This document shows, in pieces, positions 44,234 through 56,072 of a stretch of DNA of 64,000 bases; the first letter of the stretch is position 1, and each line of letters opens with the position of its first letter. Source of the stretch: Thermus neutrinimicus (lineage in GTDB: Bacteria; Deinococcota; Deinococci; Deinococcales; Thermaceae). The stretch is taken from assembly GCF_022760955.1 (NCBI RefSeq), contig NZ_JAKTNU010000012.1, positions 1 through 64,000 on the forward strand. Reading direction: 5' to 3'. The translations under genes were made by a program, and so were the position numbers. Under the pieces are notes generated by a model. It was not told where the DNA came from. It was given only the letters and a program-made list of their open reading frames with translations, and did no database searches.

Positions 44234-44596
44234 ATGGACCACGAGGAAAGGGAGATGATCCTGGAGATCTTTCCAGGCACTCCCCCAGAGCTTCTCCCCA
44301 TTGGGGAGATTCTTTATTATCGTGACGAGGAAGGCCGGGTGATCATCCAGGAAAAGGGGCCCCCGGAGCTCCGCCTGGCCCTGGAACCCCTGCCGGGAAC
44401 CCTGGGAAGCCCCCAGGTGTGCGAGGCCTGCCGCCGCCACCTTTCGGGAAGCGCCTTGGGTTTCTTCCGCCACCCCGTGGGGGGCAGGGAGACCCACCTC
44501 CGCTATCTGGTCCTCTGCCGGGACACCGCAGCCTGCGCCAGCCACGCGGAGCCCGAGCGTTTGAGGGAAATCCTCCTTCGCGGTATACTCACCTGA
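44234..44596 (+). CDS. Small Cys-rich protein, possible treble-clef zinc finger
   Basis: A 120-residue soluble protein. The first 60 residues are acidic with a beta-rich look (ILYYRDEEGRVIIQEKG). The second half has VCEACRRHL near 63 and LCRDTAACASH near 94, a C-x2-C / C-x5-C-x2-H arrangement suited to bind one zinc. The CRDxxxC element recalls the C-terminal zinc finger of FusB/FBP-type EF-G-binding proteins; this is a weak resemblance. It lies between dgkA (4 bases) and gfh1 (63 bases) in a translation/transcription-related run. Confidence 0.65.
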   Translation: MDHEEREMILEIFPGTPPELLPIGEILYYRDEEGRVIIQEKGPPELRLALEPLPGTLGSPQVCEACRRHLSGSALGFFRHPVGGRETHLRYLVLCRDTAACASHAEPERLREILLRGILT

Positions 44597-44659
44597 GAAG
44601 GAGGCCCTGGGGCCAAGGAGGTCGGCTTTGGCCGGCCTCCATGACTTACGAGGTGAGCT

Positions 44660-46608
<1,949 letters not shown>

Positions 46609-47481
46609 GTGGCGGAAAGGGCTGCCCGCCTTAGCCTCCTGGTGGCCCTTTTGGTCTTGGGGCTCAAGGCCTTGGCCTATCTCCTCACGGGCTCGGTGGC
46701 GCTTCTATCGGACGCCCTCGAGTCCACGGTGAACGTGGCCGCGGCCCTCCTGGCCCTTTTCGCCATACGCTTTGCCCACCGCCCCCCCGACGAAACCCAT
46801 CCCTTCGGCCACACCAAGGCCGAGTACTTCTCCGCGGTCCTGGAGGGGGTTTTGGTGGTGGTGGCGGCCCTTTTGATCGCCCAAGAAGCCCTGCCCCGCC
46901 TCCTCCAGCCCAAGCCCCTCGAGGGCCTGGGGCTGGGCCTGGTGGTTAGCCTCGCCGCCTCCCTCCTTAACGGCCTCCTGGCCTGGCACCTTATCCGTAA
47001 GGGCAAGGTCCTCCGTTCCCCCGCCCTCACCGCCGACGGGTACCACGTGCTTTCCGACGTGCTCACCTCGGCGGGGGTTCTCGCCGGGGTGGGGCTTGCC
47101 GGGCTCACGGGGCTATGGGTGCTGGACCCCCTCCTGGCCCTGTTGGTGGCAGGGAACATCCTTTTCATGGGCTTCCGCCTGGTACGCCAGTCCGTGGGAG
47201 GGCTTATGGACGAGGGGCTTCCCGCGGAGGAGGTGGGGCGGATGCGAAAGACCATCGCCGAGGCCCTTGGGGGGAGGGCCCTCGAGGTGCACGACCTTAA
47301 AACCCGTAAGGCAGGGCACCGGACCTTTTTGGAGTTCCACCTGGTGGTGCCGGGGTCCATGACCGTGGAGGAGGCCCACAGGCTCTGCGACGAGTTGGAA
47401 AGGGTCTTGGAGGAAGGCTTCCCCGGGCTTACCGTCACCATCCACGTGGAACCCGAAAGCGAAAAGAAGCGCCTGGGGTGA
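46609..47481 (+). CDS. Cation diffusion facilitator (Zn/Fe/Mn efflux)
   Basis: A 290-residue CDF protein with six helices. The metal site is split between SDALES in helix 2 and HVLSDVL in helix 5, with HPFGHTKAEYF between; a cytosolic ferredoxin-like domain follows from about 205 with a His-containing tail. Exports divalent metal in exchange for protons. The start is a GTG immediately after the lysS stop. Metal specificity cannot be read reliably: the Asp/His set fits Zn2+ or Fe2+. Confidence 0.9.
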   Translation: MAERAARLSLLVALLVLGLKALAYLLTGSVALLSDALESTVNVAAALLALFAIRFAHRPPDETHPFGHTKAEYFSAVLEGVLVVVAALLIAQEALPRLLQPKPLEGLGLGLVVSLAASLLNGLLAWHLIRKGKVLRSPALTADGYHVLSDVLTSAGVLAGVGLAGLTGLWVLDPLLALLVAGNILFMGFRLVRQSVGGLMDEGLPAEEVGRMRKTIAEALGGRALEVHDLKTRKAGHRTFLEFHLVVPGSMTVEEAHRLCDELERVLEEGFPGLTVTIHVEPESEKKRLG

Positions 47482-47549
47482 GGAAGGCCGCGGCCCAATG
47501 CTCCGGGAAGACCCAGGGGACGGCATTCCCCGCTGCCCTGGCCACCCTG

Positions 47550-47565
47550 CCCCTTGCAAAAGGGG
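47550..47565 (+). terminator. Short GNRA-capped hairpin after the CDF gene
   Basis: CCCCTT/AAGGGG stem with a GCAA tetraloop in the 207-base gap between the CDF and mutase genes. No T tract follows, so it is only a candidate terminator for the gfh1-lysS-CDF unit. The rest of the gap holds no recognisable gene. Confidence 0.35.
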
Positions 47566-47663
47566 GCTCGCGAAAAGGGTAGGCCGGGGCCCTAACCCCC
47601 AGGGCTTCCCGCCCCGGCAGCTTGGGATGGCATAACGCTCTTTTCCTTAGGCGCACAAAAGCG

Positions 47664-47669
47664 TAGAAT
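47664..47669 (+). promoter_or_regulatory. -10 box of the acyl-CoA mutase operon
   Basis: TAGAAT, with a weak TTTCCT 16 bases upstream. It gives a short leader with a strong AAGGGAGGG ribosome-binding site ahead of the ATG at 47689, unlike the leaderless genes elsewhere in the window. Confidence 0.45.
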
Positions 47670-47688
47670 ATGGCCCAAGGGAGGGCCC

Positions 47689-49344
<1,656 letters not shown>

Positions 49345-49353
49345 GATGGGGTT

Positions 49354-49773
49354 ATGGACCGGCGCATACGGGTGCTCATCGCCAAGCCCGGGCTGGACGG
49401 CCACGACCGGGGGGCCAAGGTGGTGGCCCGGGCCCTAAGGGATGCGGGCATGGAGGTGATCTACACTGGGCTCAGGCAAACCCCGGAGATGATCGTCTCC
49501 GCGGCCATTCAGGAGGACGTGGACGCCATAGGGTTATCCATCCTCTCGGGGGCGCACATGCACTACTTCCGGGAGGTGAAAAGGCTCCTCGAGGAGCAAG
49601 GGGCCTCAGACATCCTCCTCTTCGGGGGAGGAATCATCCCCGACGAGGACGTGCCCAAGCTGAAGGAGCTAGGGGTGGCAGCGGTGTTCGGCCCCGGGAC
49701 CAGCACCCAGGAGATCGTGGACTTCCTAAGGCGGGCGGTGCCGGAGCGCTGGCAGGCCCAGGGCTTAGCATGA
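49354..49773 (+). CDS. B12-binding small subunit of the acyl-CoA mutase
   Basis: A 139-residue cobalamin-binding flavodoxin-like domain. The signature LDGHDRG near residue 16 supplies the lower-axial His; LSILSGAH and GGGIIPDED form the nucleotide-tail pocket. It assembles with the large subunit encoded 9 bases upstream. Its size matches IcmB or the stand-alone small subunits of archaeal mutases. The stop overlaps the thioesterase start as ATGA. Confidence 0.93.
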   Translation: MDRRIRVLIAKPGLDGHDRGAKVVARALRDAGMEVIYTGLRQTPEMIVSAAIQEDVDAIGLSILSGAHMHYFREVKRLLEEQGASDILLFGGGIIPDEDVPKLKELGVAAVFGPGTSTQEIVDFLRRAVPERWQAQGLA

Positions 49774-50258
49774 AGGCCATCCAGCTCTACTACCCACCGG
49801 AGTGGGCCCACTGCTACGGGTGCGGCTACCTGAACCCCATGGGCCTCCACCTCAAGACCTACTGGAAGGCGGAGGAGGGCCAGAGCGAAACCCGTTTCAC
49901 CCCCAGCCCCCACCACACCGCCATCCCCGGGTTCGTCTACGGGGGGCTTCTCGCCTCCCTGGTGGACTGCCACTCCACCGCCACCGCCGCAGCCGCCAAG
50001 GCCCATGCGGAGGGCTTGGATTTGGAAACCCATCCCCTGCGCTTCGTCACCGCCAGCCTCAAGGTGGACTACCTGAAGCCCACCCCCTTGGGACCCGAGC
50101 TGCTCCTTCTGGGCCGGGCCAAGGAGATTAAGGGGAAGAAGGTGGTGGTGGAAACCGAGCTCTACGCCAACGGGGAGGTAACCGTGCGGGGGGAGGCGGT
50201 TTTGGTGCAGATCACCGGGGGTTTTGGTCAGGAAAATAGCGCTCCAAAAGCTGGATGA
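49770..50258 (+). CDS. Hotdog-fold thioesterase (PaaI-like), coupled to the mutase
   Basis: A 162-residue hotdog protein. [16 protein letters not shown] near the N-terminus, then [27 protein letters not shown], the PaaI/4HBT-type active region with Asp at about residue 65. It hydrolyses acyl-CoA thioesters; location in the mutase operon by ATGA overlap suggests removal of mutase substrates or products. Its last 47 bases overlap the convergent small gene. Confidence 0.85.
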   Translation: MKAIQLYYPPEWAHCYGCGYLNPMGLHLKTYWKAEEGQSETRFTPSPHHTAIPGFVYGGLLASLVDCHSTATAAAAKAHAEGLDLETHPLRFVTASLKVDYLKPTPLGPELLLLGRAKEIKGKKVVVETELYANGEVTVRGEAVLVQITGGFGQENSAPKAG

Positions 50259-50553
50259 TTTGGGAAAGGGCTTGGGCCTTTGGTGAGGCCATCAGGACCA
50301 GTTCCAGCCAGGCCTCTTCCAGGACCTTCTTCAAAGCCGCAAGCTCAGGACCCGGAAACACCTGCCCCAACGCCACCGCCTGGGTACGCTCATAGCACTC
50401 CCACTTTTCCTTCCAAAGATGCCGGATTTCCTGCTGGGCGTCAAAAAGGGCCGCTTCCAACTGGGTGATGCGGTCGTGCAAAGGCTTCTCTTCCCAGCGC
50501 TTCCGTTCCATCTCCCGCCGGATTAGCTTGTCCAGCTCGTCATCCCAATGCAT
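50212..50553 (-). CDS. Hypothetical coiled-coil protein
   Basis: A 113-residue protein with charged heptad-like stretches (DELDKLIRREMERKRWEEK, then RITQLEAALFDAQQEIRHLWKEKW), thus helical and probably coiled coil. No family recognised. Base composition is clearly more AT-rich than neighbours, which may mean recent acquisition. A TATTCT box 6 bases before the ATG supports real expression as a leaderless mRNA. It converges on the thioesterase gene and overlaps it by 47 bases. Confidence 0.6.
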   Translation of the reverse strand: MHWDDELDKLIRREMERKRWEEKPLHDRITQLEAALFDAQQEIRHLWKEKWECYERTQAVALGQVFPGPELAALKKVLEEAWLELVLMASPKAQALSQIIQLLERYFPDQNPR

Positions 50554-50559
50554 GCCTTA

Positions 50560-50565
50560 AGAATA
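50560..50565 (-). promoter_or_regulatory. -10 box of the coiled-coil protein gene
   Basis: TATTCT on the minus strand, 6 bases before the ATG at 50553. No -35 match was found. Confidence 0.4.
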
Positions 50566-50610
50566 GAAGGTCCCCCAAAGACCGGGGTGTGATCCATGCA
50601 CACGGGGAAA

Positions 50611-50642
50611 CCCAAGGCCCGCTAGCCCCACTGGACCTTGGG
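50611..50642 (-). terminator. Candidate terminator after the VWA protein gene
   Basis: Arms CCCAAGG (50611-50617) and CCTTGGG (50636-50642) bracket an 18-base loop, about 35 bases beyond the VWA stop on the minus strand. A second small palindrome, GTGTG/CACAC, lies at about 50587-50603. Confidence 0.35.
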
Positions 50643-50676
50643 TCCTTAGGAGGAGGGTGTGGAGAAGAGGGTGGCC

Positions 50677-52788
50677 TCATCTGGGAAAACCCCGCCGTGC
50701 CTCGCCGAAGCGCTCCAGGAGGAAAAGCGCCAAGGCCAAGGCCAGCAGGTAGGGGCGCAGGGGAAGCGGGGCCGCTACTGGCCGCCCTAGGTCCTCGAGG
50801 GTCAAAAGCCTTCCCCCAGAGGCCTCAGCCATGGCCCTGAGAACCTCTTTTCCCTCCCTGGGAGCCCACTCCCCGGGAAGGGGCGGGGCTAGGGGTATGC
50901 GGCGCTTCCCGTCCAAGAGCACCCCCGCTTCCCCAACCCGCACCTCGTAGCGCGCAGGACCCGTGGGCACCAGGGGGACTTCCTTTCCCCCGCTAAGGAA
51001 AAGGGGGGCCTCTAGACGGCCCAGGACCACGGCACGGACCCCGTTCCCCTCAGGGTAGGCGTAGAGGCCCAGGGCCTTCACGCTTCCCATGAGGTAGCGG
51101 GCAAGCCCCCCAAGAAAGGGAGCCGCCCCTTCCCAACCCCGCCAGGATCGGGAAAGGTCGGTGGCCAAGGCGGCCACCCGCCCCTCTCCCCTTTCGCCCA
51201 GGGCCAACACCGCCCGCCCCTCGCTTTCCAGGATCACCTGGGCCCAAGGCTCGGCCCGGGCGGGGAGGAGGACGGCGAGGGGGGGTGGGGCCAGGCCCTC
51301 GGTGAGGGGATGGGGCTTGGCCTGGAGGGGGAACCGGCCTTCCAACCTCTCCCCCTGGAAGACCTCCTGGCCCTCCCTCAGGAAGAGCCGGGGAAGTTCC
51401 CGGGCGGTGGCCGCCTGGTAGTACCGCCCCCCGCCCCGGCGGGAAAGCTCCTCCAAGAAGGCCCGGTCGGCGTCGGGCCCCAGGGCCACGGCGCTCACCT
51501 CGAGGCCCGAGGCCTCCGCCAGCTCCAGGATGGGCCCCTGGGGATCGGAGATGAGGCCATCGCTCAGGACCAAGACCCCTCTGCGCTCCAGCGGCACCCC
51601 CTGCAAAAGCCGCACCGCCTCCCGGAAGGCGGGGCCCAACACCGTGCCGCCCCCCGCCCGCACGGAGAGGAGAAGGCTTTCCGCCTCCTTCTTGCCCTGT
51701 TCCGTCATGGGCCTAGGGGGGAAAAGGACCCGATGGGTTGAGGAGAAGAGGACCACGCCCAGGTGGTCCTCCGCCGCCGCCGAGCGCACCAGTTCCAAGG
51801 CCCCGGCCACCGCCAGGGAAAGCTTCTCCCCCTCCATGCTTCCGGAAACGTCCAGGACCAGGACCAAGGCCGCCCCCTTGCGCCCCCAGGGCTTTAAGGG
51901 GAGGTCCTCCGGCAAGGCCCGGTCCCAACCGCCAAAGAAAAGGCCCCTGGGGGTGGCGGTGAAAAGAAGCCCTCCTCCCCGGCGTAGGTAATCCCTAAGG
52001 GCCTCCGGGGCCTCCTCCGGCAGGTCCAGGACCCCGAGGCCCACCACCACCAGGTCGGCCTCCAAGGGCATGCGGAAGGGGCCCTCCTCCACCTGAAAAC
52101 CCTGGGCCTCCAGGTAACGGGCCAAGGCCGGATCCCCCAACACCAGGGCCTTGCCGCGGTCGGCAGGTTCCAGGCTCACCTGGGCCTCGCTCCTGCCCCA
52201 GGCGCCTTCCACCACCGCCCTCACCTGGGCCTCCTCCGTAAGGGAGAAGGTATAGGCCAGGGTTTTGCGACCCTCCACCCAAAGACTCTTTTCCACGGAC
52301 CCCCCAGGACCCTCCACCCTAAGCCGGGCCTCCACGGGTAGGGGAGCCTCGAGGACCACCCCCACCCCCACCGTTTCCCCCTGGAGGGAGTAAGGAGGAG
52401 GGACCAGGCGCACGTCCACATGGGGCATGGGGGGCACATAGAGGGCATCCAGGGGAAAAGGGGCCGGTATGGGATCAAAAAGCCCATCGGAAACCAGCAC
52501 CACCCGGGCGGGCTTTAGGGCCTCCGCCTCCTGAAAGGCCGCCTTCAGGTTTGTCGCCTCCCCCAGGTCCAGCCTGCGGGCGGTGGGGGAGGGAAGCTTC
52601 ACCGCCCTCCCGGCAAAGGCCACATACAGGCCATCCCTAGGAAGCCGATCCGCCAGGGCAAAGACGCTTTCCCGGGCAGAAGGGGAAAAGTCCAGGAGGT
52701 ACACCACCCGCCCCGGCATGGGCCACCTGGGGTCCAGGAAGGCCAGGAAGAGGAGCGCGAGGACCCCAACCCTAAGAGCCCGGAGCAT
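50677..52788 (-). CDS. Membrane VWA-domain protein with glutamine-amidotransferase-like fold
   Basis: A 703-residue protein. There are membrane helices at the N-terminus (1-20) and near the C-terminus (about 675-695). A VWA domain at about 300-460 contains an intact MIDAS (LVLDVSGSMEG, then a TVLG Thr and VLVLSDGLI). Before it lies an extracytoplasmic beta-rich part, and LVVVGLGVL...LRRGGGLLFTATPRG resembles class I amidotransferase-like domains seen in Bacteroidetes/Deinococcus-Thermus VWA proteins. It probably binds metal-dependent ligands or partners at the cell envelope. A TAGCAT box 7 bases before the ATG suggests a leaderless mRNA. No specific function is known. Confidence 0.8.
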   Translation of the reverse strand: MLRALRVGVLALLFLAFLDPRWPMPGRVVYLLDFSPSARESVFALADRLPRDGLYVAFAGRAVKLPSPTARRLDLGEATNLKAAFQEAEALKPARVVLVSDGLFDPIPAPFPLDALYVPPMPHVDVRLVPPPYSLQGETVGVGVVLEAPLPVEARLRVEGPGGSVEKSLWVEGRKTLAYTFSLTEEAQVRAVVEGAWGRSEAQVSLEPADRGKALVLGDPALARYLEAQGFQVEEGPFRMPLEADLVVVGLGVLDLPEEAPEALRDYLRRGGGLLFTATPRGLFFGGWDRALPEDLPLKPWGRKGAALVLVLDVSGSMEGEKLSLAVAGALELVRSAAAEDHLGVVLFSSTHRVLFPPRPMTEQGKKEAESLLLSVRAGGGTVLGPAFREAVRLLQGVPLERRGVLVLSDGLISDPQGPILELAEASGLEVSAVALGPDADRAFLEELSRRGGGRYYQAATARELPRLFLREGQEVFQGERLEGRFPLQAKPHPLTEGLAPPPLAVLLPARAEPWAQVILESEGRAVLALGERGEGRVAALATDLSRSWRGWEGAAPFLGGLARYLMGSVKALGLYAYPEGNGVRAVVLGRLEAPLFLSGGKEVPLVPTGPARYEVRVGEAGVLLDGKRRIPLAPPLPGEWAPREGKEVLRAMAEASGGRLLTLEDLGRPVAAPLPLRPYLLALALALFLLERFGEARRGFPR

Positions 52789-52795
52789 AGCCTCA

Positions 52796-52801
52796 TGCTA
52801 G
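52796..52801 (-). promoter_or_regulatory. -10 box of the VWA protein gene
   Basis: TAGCAT (complement of 52796-52801), 7 bases upstream of the ATG at 52788, within the 50-base gap after ribBA. It makes the VWA gene independent of the FMN-controlled rib operon. Confidence 0.45.
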
Positions 52802-52838
52802 GGGCTTTGGAGCCACCCAGACCGCCCTGGAAACCCCA

Positions 52839-54041
52839 TCAGTCCATCCAGTGCCCGAGCTTCTCCTTCTTGGCCTGGAGGTACCGCTCGTTGTGGGGAT
52901 TGTCCCCGGCCCGCAAGGGAAGGCGCTCCACGATCTCGATGCCGAAGCCGGACAGGGCCTTCACCTTGCGCGGGTTATTGGTGAGAAGGCGCATCTTGCG
53001 CACCCCCAGGTCGTAGAGGATCTGGGCCCCCACCCCGTAGTCCCTTAGATCCGGAGGAAATCCCAAGGCCAGGTTGGCCTCCACCGTGTCCAGCCCTTGG
53101 TCCTGCAGGTGGTAGGCCCGGATCTTGTTGACGAGGCCGATTCCCCGCCCCTCCTGCCTCAGGTAGACCAAAACCCCCTTCCCCTCCTGGGCGATCCGTT
53201 CCAGGGCCAGGTCCCGCTGGAAGCCGCAGTCGCACCTCAAGGAGTGGAGGGCATCCCCGGTGAGGCACTCGGAGTGCATGCGCACCAGGATGGGCTCCTC
53301 AGGGTCCCAGCTTCCCATGACCAAGGCGGCGTGCTCCTCCCCCGTGAGGCTATCCCGGTAGCCCAAGATGCGGAACTCGCCAAACCGGGTGGGCAACAGG
53401 GCCTCCGCCTCCCGCTTCACGTAGAGGTCCCCCTTCTCCAAGCGGTAGCGGATGAGGTCGGCGATGGTGCCCACCTTAAGCCCGTGGCGCCTGGCAAAGT
53501 CCAGGAGGTCGGGTAGCCGGGCCATGGTGCCATCCTCCTTGAGAATCTCGATGAGGCTTCCCACCGGCCTAAGCCCCGCCAGGCGCAAAAGGTCCACCGT
53601 GGCCTCGGTGTGCCCGGCCCGCCTCAGGACCCCGCCCGGCCTGGCCACCAGGGGGAAGATATGCCCCGGGCGGCGGAAATCCTGGGGGGTGGCCTCGGGA
53701 TCAGCCAGGAGCCTGATGGTGGCCGCCCGCTCAAAGGCGGAAATCCCCGTGCTGGTCCCCCGGGCATCCACGCTCACGGTGAAGCGGGTGCCCTGGGGAT
53801 CCTGGTTCCTCTCCACCATGAGGGGCAGGTCCAAGGCCTTGGCCCGCTCCTCCGTGAGGGCCACGCAAAGGAGGCCCCGGCACTCCTTGAGCATAAAGTT
53901 CACCCACTCCGGGGTCACGTGTTCCGCCGCCATGATGAGGTCGCCCTCGTTTTCCCGGTCCTCGTCGTCCACCAGGATCACCGGGCGGCCCTGGCGGAGT
54001 TCCTCCAAAAGCTCCTTGACGCTGGCCAAACCCTCCATCAT
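52839..54041 (-). CDS. ribBA: Bifunctional DHBP synthase / GTP cyclohydrolase II
   Basis: A 400-residue fusion. Residues 1-205 are 3,4-dihydroxy-2-butanone-4-phosphate synthase (DDEDRENEGDLIMAAEHVT, RPGHIFPLVARPGGVL). Residues 206-400 are GTP cyclohydrolase II, with zinc Cys in SECLTGDALHSLRCDCGFQ and catalytic YLRQEGRGIGL. These supply the pentose and pyrimidine precursors of riboflavin. The start is the ATG overlapping the ribE stop (ATGA). Confidence 0.97.
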   Translation of the reverse strand: MMEGLASVKELLEELRQGRPVILVDDEDRENEGDLIMAAEHVTPEWVNFMLKECRGLLCVALTEERAKALDLPLMVERNQDPQGTRFTVSVDARGTSTGISAFERAATIRLLADPEATPQDFRRPGHIFPLVARPGGVLRRAGHTEATVDLLRLAGLRPVGSLIEILKEDGTMARLPDLLDFARRHGLKVGTIADLIRYRLEKGDLYVKREAEALLPTRFGEFRILGYRDSLTGEEHAALVMGSWDPEEPILVRMHSECLTGDALHSLRCDCGFQRDLALERIAQEGKGVLVYLRQEGRGIGLVNKIRAYHLQDQGLDTVEANLALGFPPDLRDYGVGAQILYDLGVRKMRLLTNNPRKVKALSGFGIEIVERLPLRAGDNPHNERYLQAKKEKLGHWMD

Positions 54042-54625
54042 TCCCCCCTCATGATCCGTTCCAGATAACGGGCGATGAGGTCCACCTCGAGGTTCACCCG
54101 CTCCCCCACCCGAAGGCTTCCCAGGTTGGTGACCTTTAGGGTGTGGGGGATGAGGGTCACAAAGAAGGCATCCCCCTCTAGCCCCGCCACCGTAAGGGAA
54201 ACCCCGTTTAAGGCCACGCTTCCCTTCTCGGCCACATAGCGGAGGAGCTCCCGGGGAGGGCGGAAGTAGTAGTCCCTGGCCCCCGGGGCCTCCCGGATGG
54301 CCACCACCTCCGCCACCCCGTCCACATGCCCGGTGACGAAATGCCCCCCAAGCCGGTCCCCCACCCTAAGGGCCCTTTCCAGGTTGGGCCGGTGCCCCAC
54401 CCGCCAGGTGGGAGCGGTGCGGCGCAGGGTCTCCTGGGCAAGCTCCACCCAGAAGCCCTCCCCGTCCACCGCCACCGCGGTGAGACAAACCCCGTCCACC
54501 GCCACCGAATCCCCCACCTTAAGGTCGGAAAGCACCTCCTGAGCGGCAATCCGGACCCTGAGGAAAGGGCCTTCCTCCACCCGTAGAATCTCGCCGGTTT
54601 CCTCCACCAGTCCCGTGAACATCAT
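54038..54625 (-). CDS. ribE: Riboflavin synthase alpha subunit
   Basis: About 195 residues with the internal two-lobed beta-barrel duplication: MFTGLVEETGEI and VGDSVAVDGVCLTAV in lobe 1, GHFVTGHVDGVAEV and VALNGVSLTVAGL in lobe 2. It dismutates two lumazines to riboflavin. Two adjacent ATG codons occur; the first overlaps the ribD stop as ATGA. ribH (lumazine synthase) is not in the window. Confidence 0.95.
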   Translation of the reverse strand: MMFTGLVEETGEILRVEEGPFLRVRIAAQEVLSDLKVGDSVAVDGVCLTAVAVDGEGFWVELAQETLRRTAPTWRVGHRPNLERALRVGDRLGGHFVTGHVDGVAEVVAIREAPGARDYYFRPPRELLRYVAEKGSVALNGVSLTVAGLEGDAFFVTLIPHTLKVTNLGSLRVGERVNLEVDLIARYLERIMRGE

Positions 54626-55755
54626 CCCTCCGGGTACGCTTCCAGCCAAAGGTCCTCCCCTAGCCACTCCTTCCGGACGATCCTGAGCCTTCTGGCCTCC
54701 GCCATGCGCTCCAGGGAAAAGCCCTCCAAGAACCCTCTCCCCTCCCCCAAAAGCTTAGGGGCCAGGAAAAGGGCCAGCTTGTCCACCAAACCCCTTTGCC
54801 AAAAGGCCCCGGCCAGCCTTGGGCCCCCTTCCAAGAGCACCCCGTCCAGGCCCTCCTCCAGCAAAAAGGTCAGGGCCGCCTCGAGGCTCACCCTTCCCCC
54901 CTCCCTGGGAAGCTCCACCACCTGGCCACCCGCCTCCTCCAGGGCCTTAAGCCTTTCCCTGGGCGCCCCCTGGCCCACCAGCACCCACACCCGGGCGGGC
55001 TCTCCCCGGGGCCCCTCCTGAAAGATGCGGGCGGTGGGAGGGGTGCGGGCCTCTGTGTCCAGGACCACCTTCACCGGGTCCCTAAGGGGCGGGGGCTCCA
55101 GCATCAGGGGAAAGGGCCTGAAGTCGGGCTCCCGCACGGTGAGCCAGGGGTCGTCCGTGAGGACCGTCCCCACCCCCACCATCACCGCGGGGAGCCACTG
55201 GCGGTAGGCCTGGGCCACGCGCCGGCTTGCCTCCGAGGACACGTGGCGGGCATCCCCGCTTGGGGCCGCCACCTTGCCGTCCAAGGTCAAGGCAGCCTTT
55301 AGGAGCACAAAGGGCCGGCCCTTTTCCTGAGCGTGGAAGAAGGCCTCGTTCTGCTCCCGGGCCTCGGCCTCCAGGAGCCCCGCCTCCACCTCCACCCCCC
55401 CGGCCCTGAGCCGTTCCAGACCCCCTTGGGCCCAGGGGTTAGGGTCCCGGGCCGCCGCCACCACCCGGGCCACCCCCGCCTGGAGAAGGGCCAGGGAACA
55501 AGGGGGGGTGCGGCCAAAGTGGTTGCAGGGTTCCAAGGACACGTAAAGGGTGGCCCCTTGGGCCAAGGGCCCGGCCTGCCTTAGGGCAAAAACCTCCGCA
55601 TGGGGCTCCCCTGCCCGGGGATGGTACCCCTCCCCCACGATGCGGCCCCCTTGCACCAGCACCGCCCCCACCAGGGGGTTGGGGTGGGTGTGGCCTCGAG
55701 CCCGCTCGGCCAGCTGCAACGCCCTACGGAGAAAACGCTCGTCCAGCTCTCGCAA
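54622..55755 (-). CDS. ribD: Bifunctional deaminase/reductase RibD
   Basis: About 377 residues. The N-terminal deaminase has zinc motifs HAEVFAL and EPCNHFGRTPPCS; the C-terminal HTP reductase contains VLLKAALTLDGKVAA and EGGPRLAGAF. It catalyses the second and third riboflavin steps. Start chosen as TTG at 55755: AAGGAGGT lies 3 bases upstream, whereas an in-frame ATG at 55773 falls inside the conserved 3' core of the FMN riboswitch and has no ribosome-binding site. First gene of ribD-ribE-ribBA, linked by ATGA overlaps. Confidence 0.93.
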   Translation of the reverse strand: MRELDERFLRRALQLAERARGHTHPNPLVGAVLVQGGRIVGEGYHPRAGEPHAEVFALRQAGPLAQGATLYVSLEPCNHFGRTPPCSLALLQAGVARVVAAARDPNPWAQGGLERLRAGGVEVEAGLLEAEAREQNEAFFHAQEKGRPFVLLKAALTLDGKVAAPSGDARHVSSEASRRVAQAYRQWLPAVMVGVGTVLTDDPWLTVREPDFRPFPLMLEPPPLRDPVKVVLDTEARTPPTARIFQEGPRGEPARVWVLVGQGAPRERLKALEEAGGQVVELPREGGRVSLEAALTFLLEEGLDGVLLEGGPRLAGAFWQRGLVDKLALFLAPKLLGEGRGFLEGFSLERMAEARRLRIVRKEWLGEDLWLEAYPEG

Positions 55756-55758
55756 ACG

Positions 55759-55877
55759 ACCTCCTTCTCCCATCCGGACTTTCACCGTCGGCCCCGGAAT
55801 TCCACCGGGTCGGGCCCCAAAGGGGCTTCGCGGGCTTTCACCGCCGGTGGGGACTTCCACCCCGCCCCGAAGGAGGT
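55759..55877 (-). promoter_or_regulatory. FMN riboswitch (RFN element) controlling the rib operon
   Basis: Read on the minus strand, all core blocks of the FMN aptamer are present: CCTTCGGGGCGGGGTGGAAG, CCCCACCGGCGGT, AGCCCGCGAAGCCCC, GGTGGAATTCCGG, GCCGACGGTGAAAGTCCGGA. The closing stem pairs ACCTCCTTC (5' side) with GAAGGAGGT (3' side), and the 3' strand is itself the ribosome-binding site of ribD. FMN binding should therefore block translation. A perfect GGTGCC-TCCT-GGCACC hairpin (55875-55890) at the 5' edge could compete with the closing stem. Confidence 0.95.
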
Positions 55878-55896
55878 GCCAGGAGGCACCAACCTC

Positions 55897-55924
55897 ACTT
55901 TACAACCTTAGAGGAAGGTCACAA
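55897..55924 (-). promoter_or_regulatory. Promoter of the rib operon
   Basis: On the minus strand, TTGTGA (55919-55924), a 16-base spacer and TAAAGT (55897-55902), just ahead of the riboswitch. The 112 bases between this and the tmRNA terminator show no gene. Confidence 0.5.
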
Positions 55925-56035
55925 GTTAGGATGCGCTACCGCCCTCCCCCCGGGCCTTAAGTTCCAGAAGGCGCTTCAAACTAGCAGATAAAGGGTGGTC
56001 TATTCCGTGGTGCCATACTGCCGCATAAGGGCCAC

Positions 56036-56066
56036 AACAAAATTAGGGGCCCTGACAGGCCCCTAG
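56036..56066 (-). terminator. Intrinsic terminator of ssrA
   Basis: Perfect 8-bp stem TAGGGGCC/GGCCCCTA (56045-56066) followed on the minus strand by ATTTTGTTG, located 7 bases past the tmRNA CCA end. The clearest classical terminator in the window. Confidence 0.85.
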
Positions 56067-56072
56067 CCCTTT

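Noticed and set aside
55771-55773. ATG at 55773 as start of ribD
   Set aside because: It lies inside the conserved 3' strand of the FMN aptamer and has no ribosome-binding site; TTG 55755 follows AAGGAGGT.
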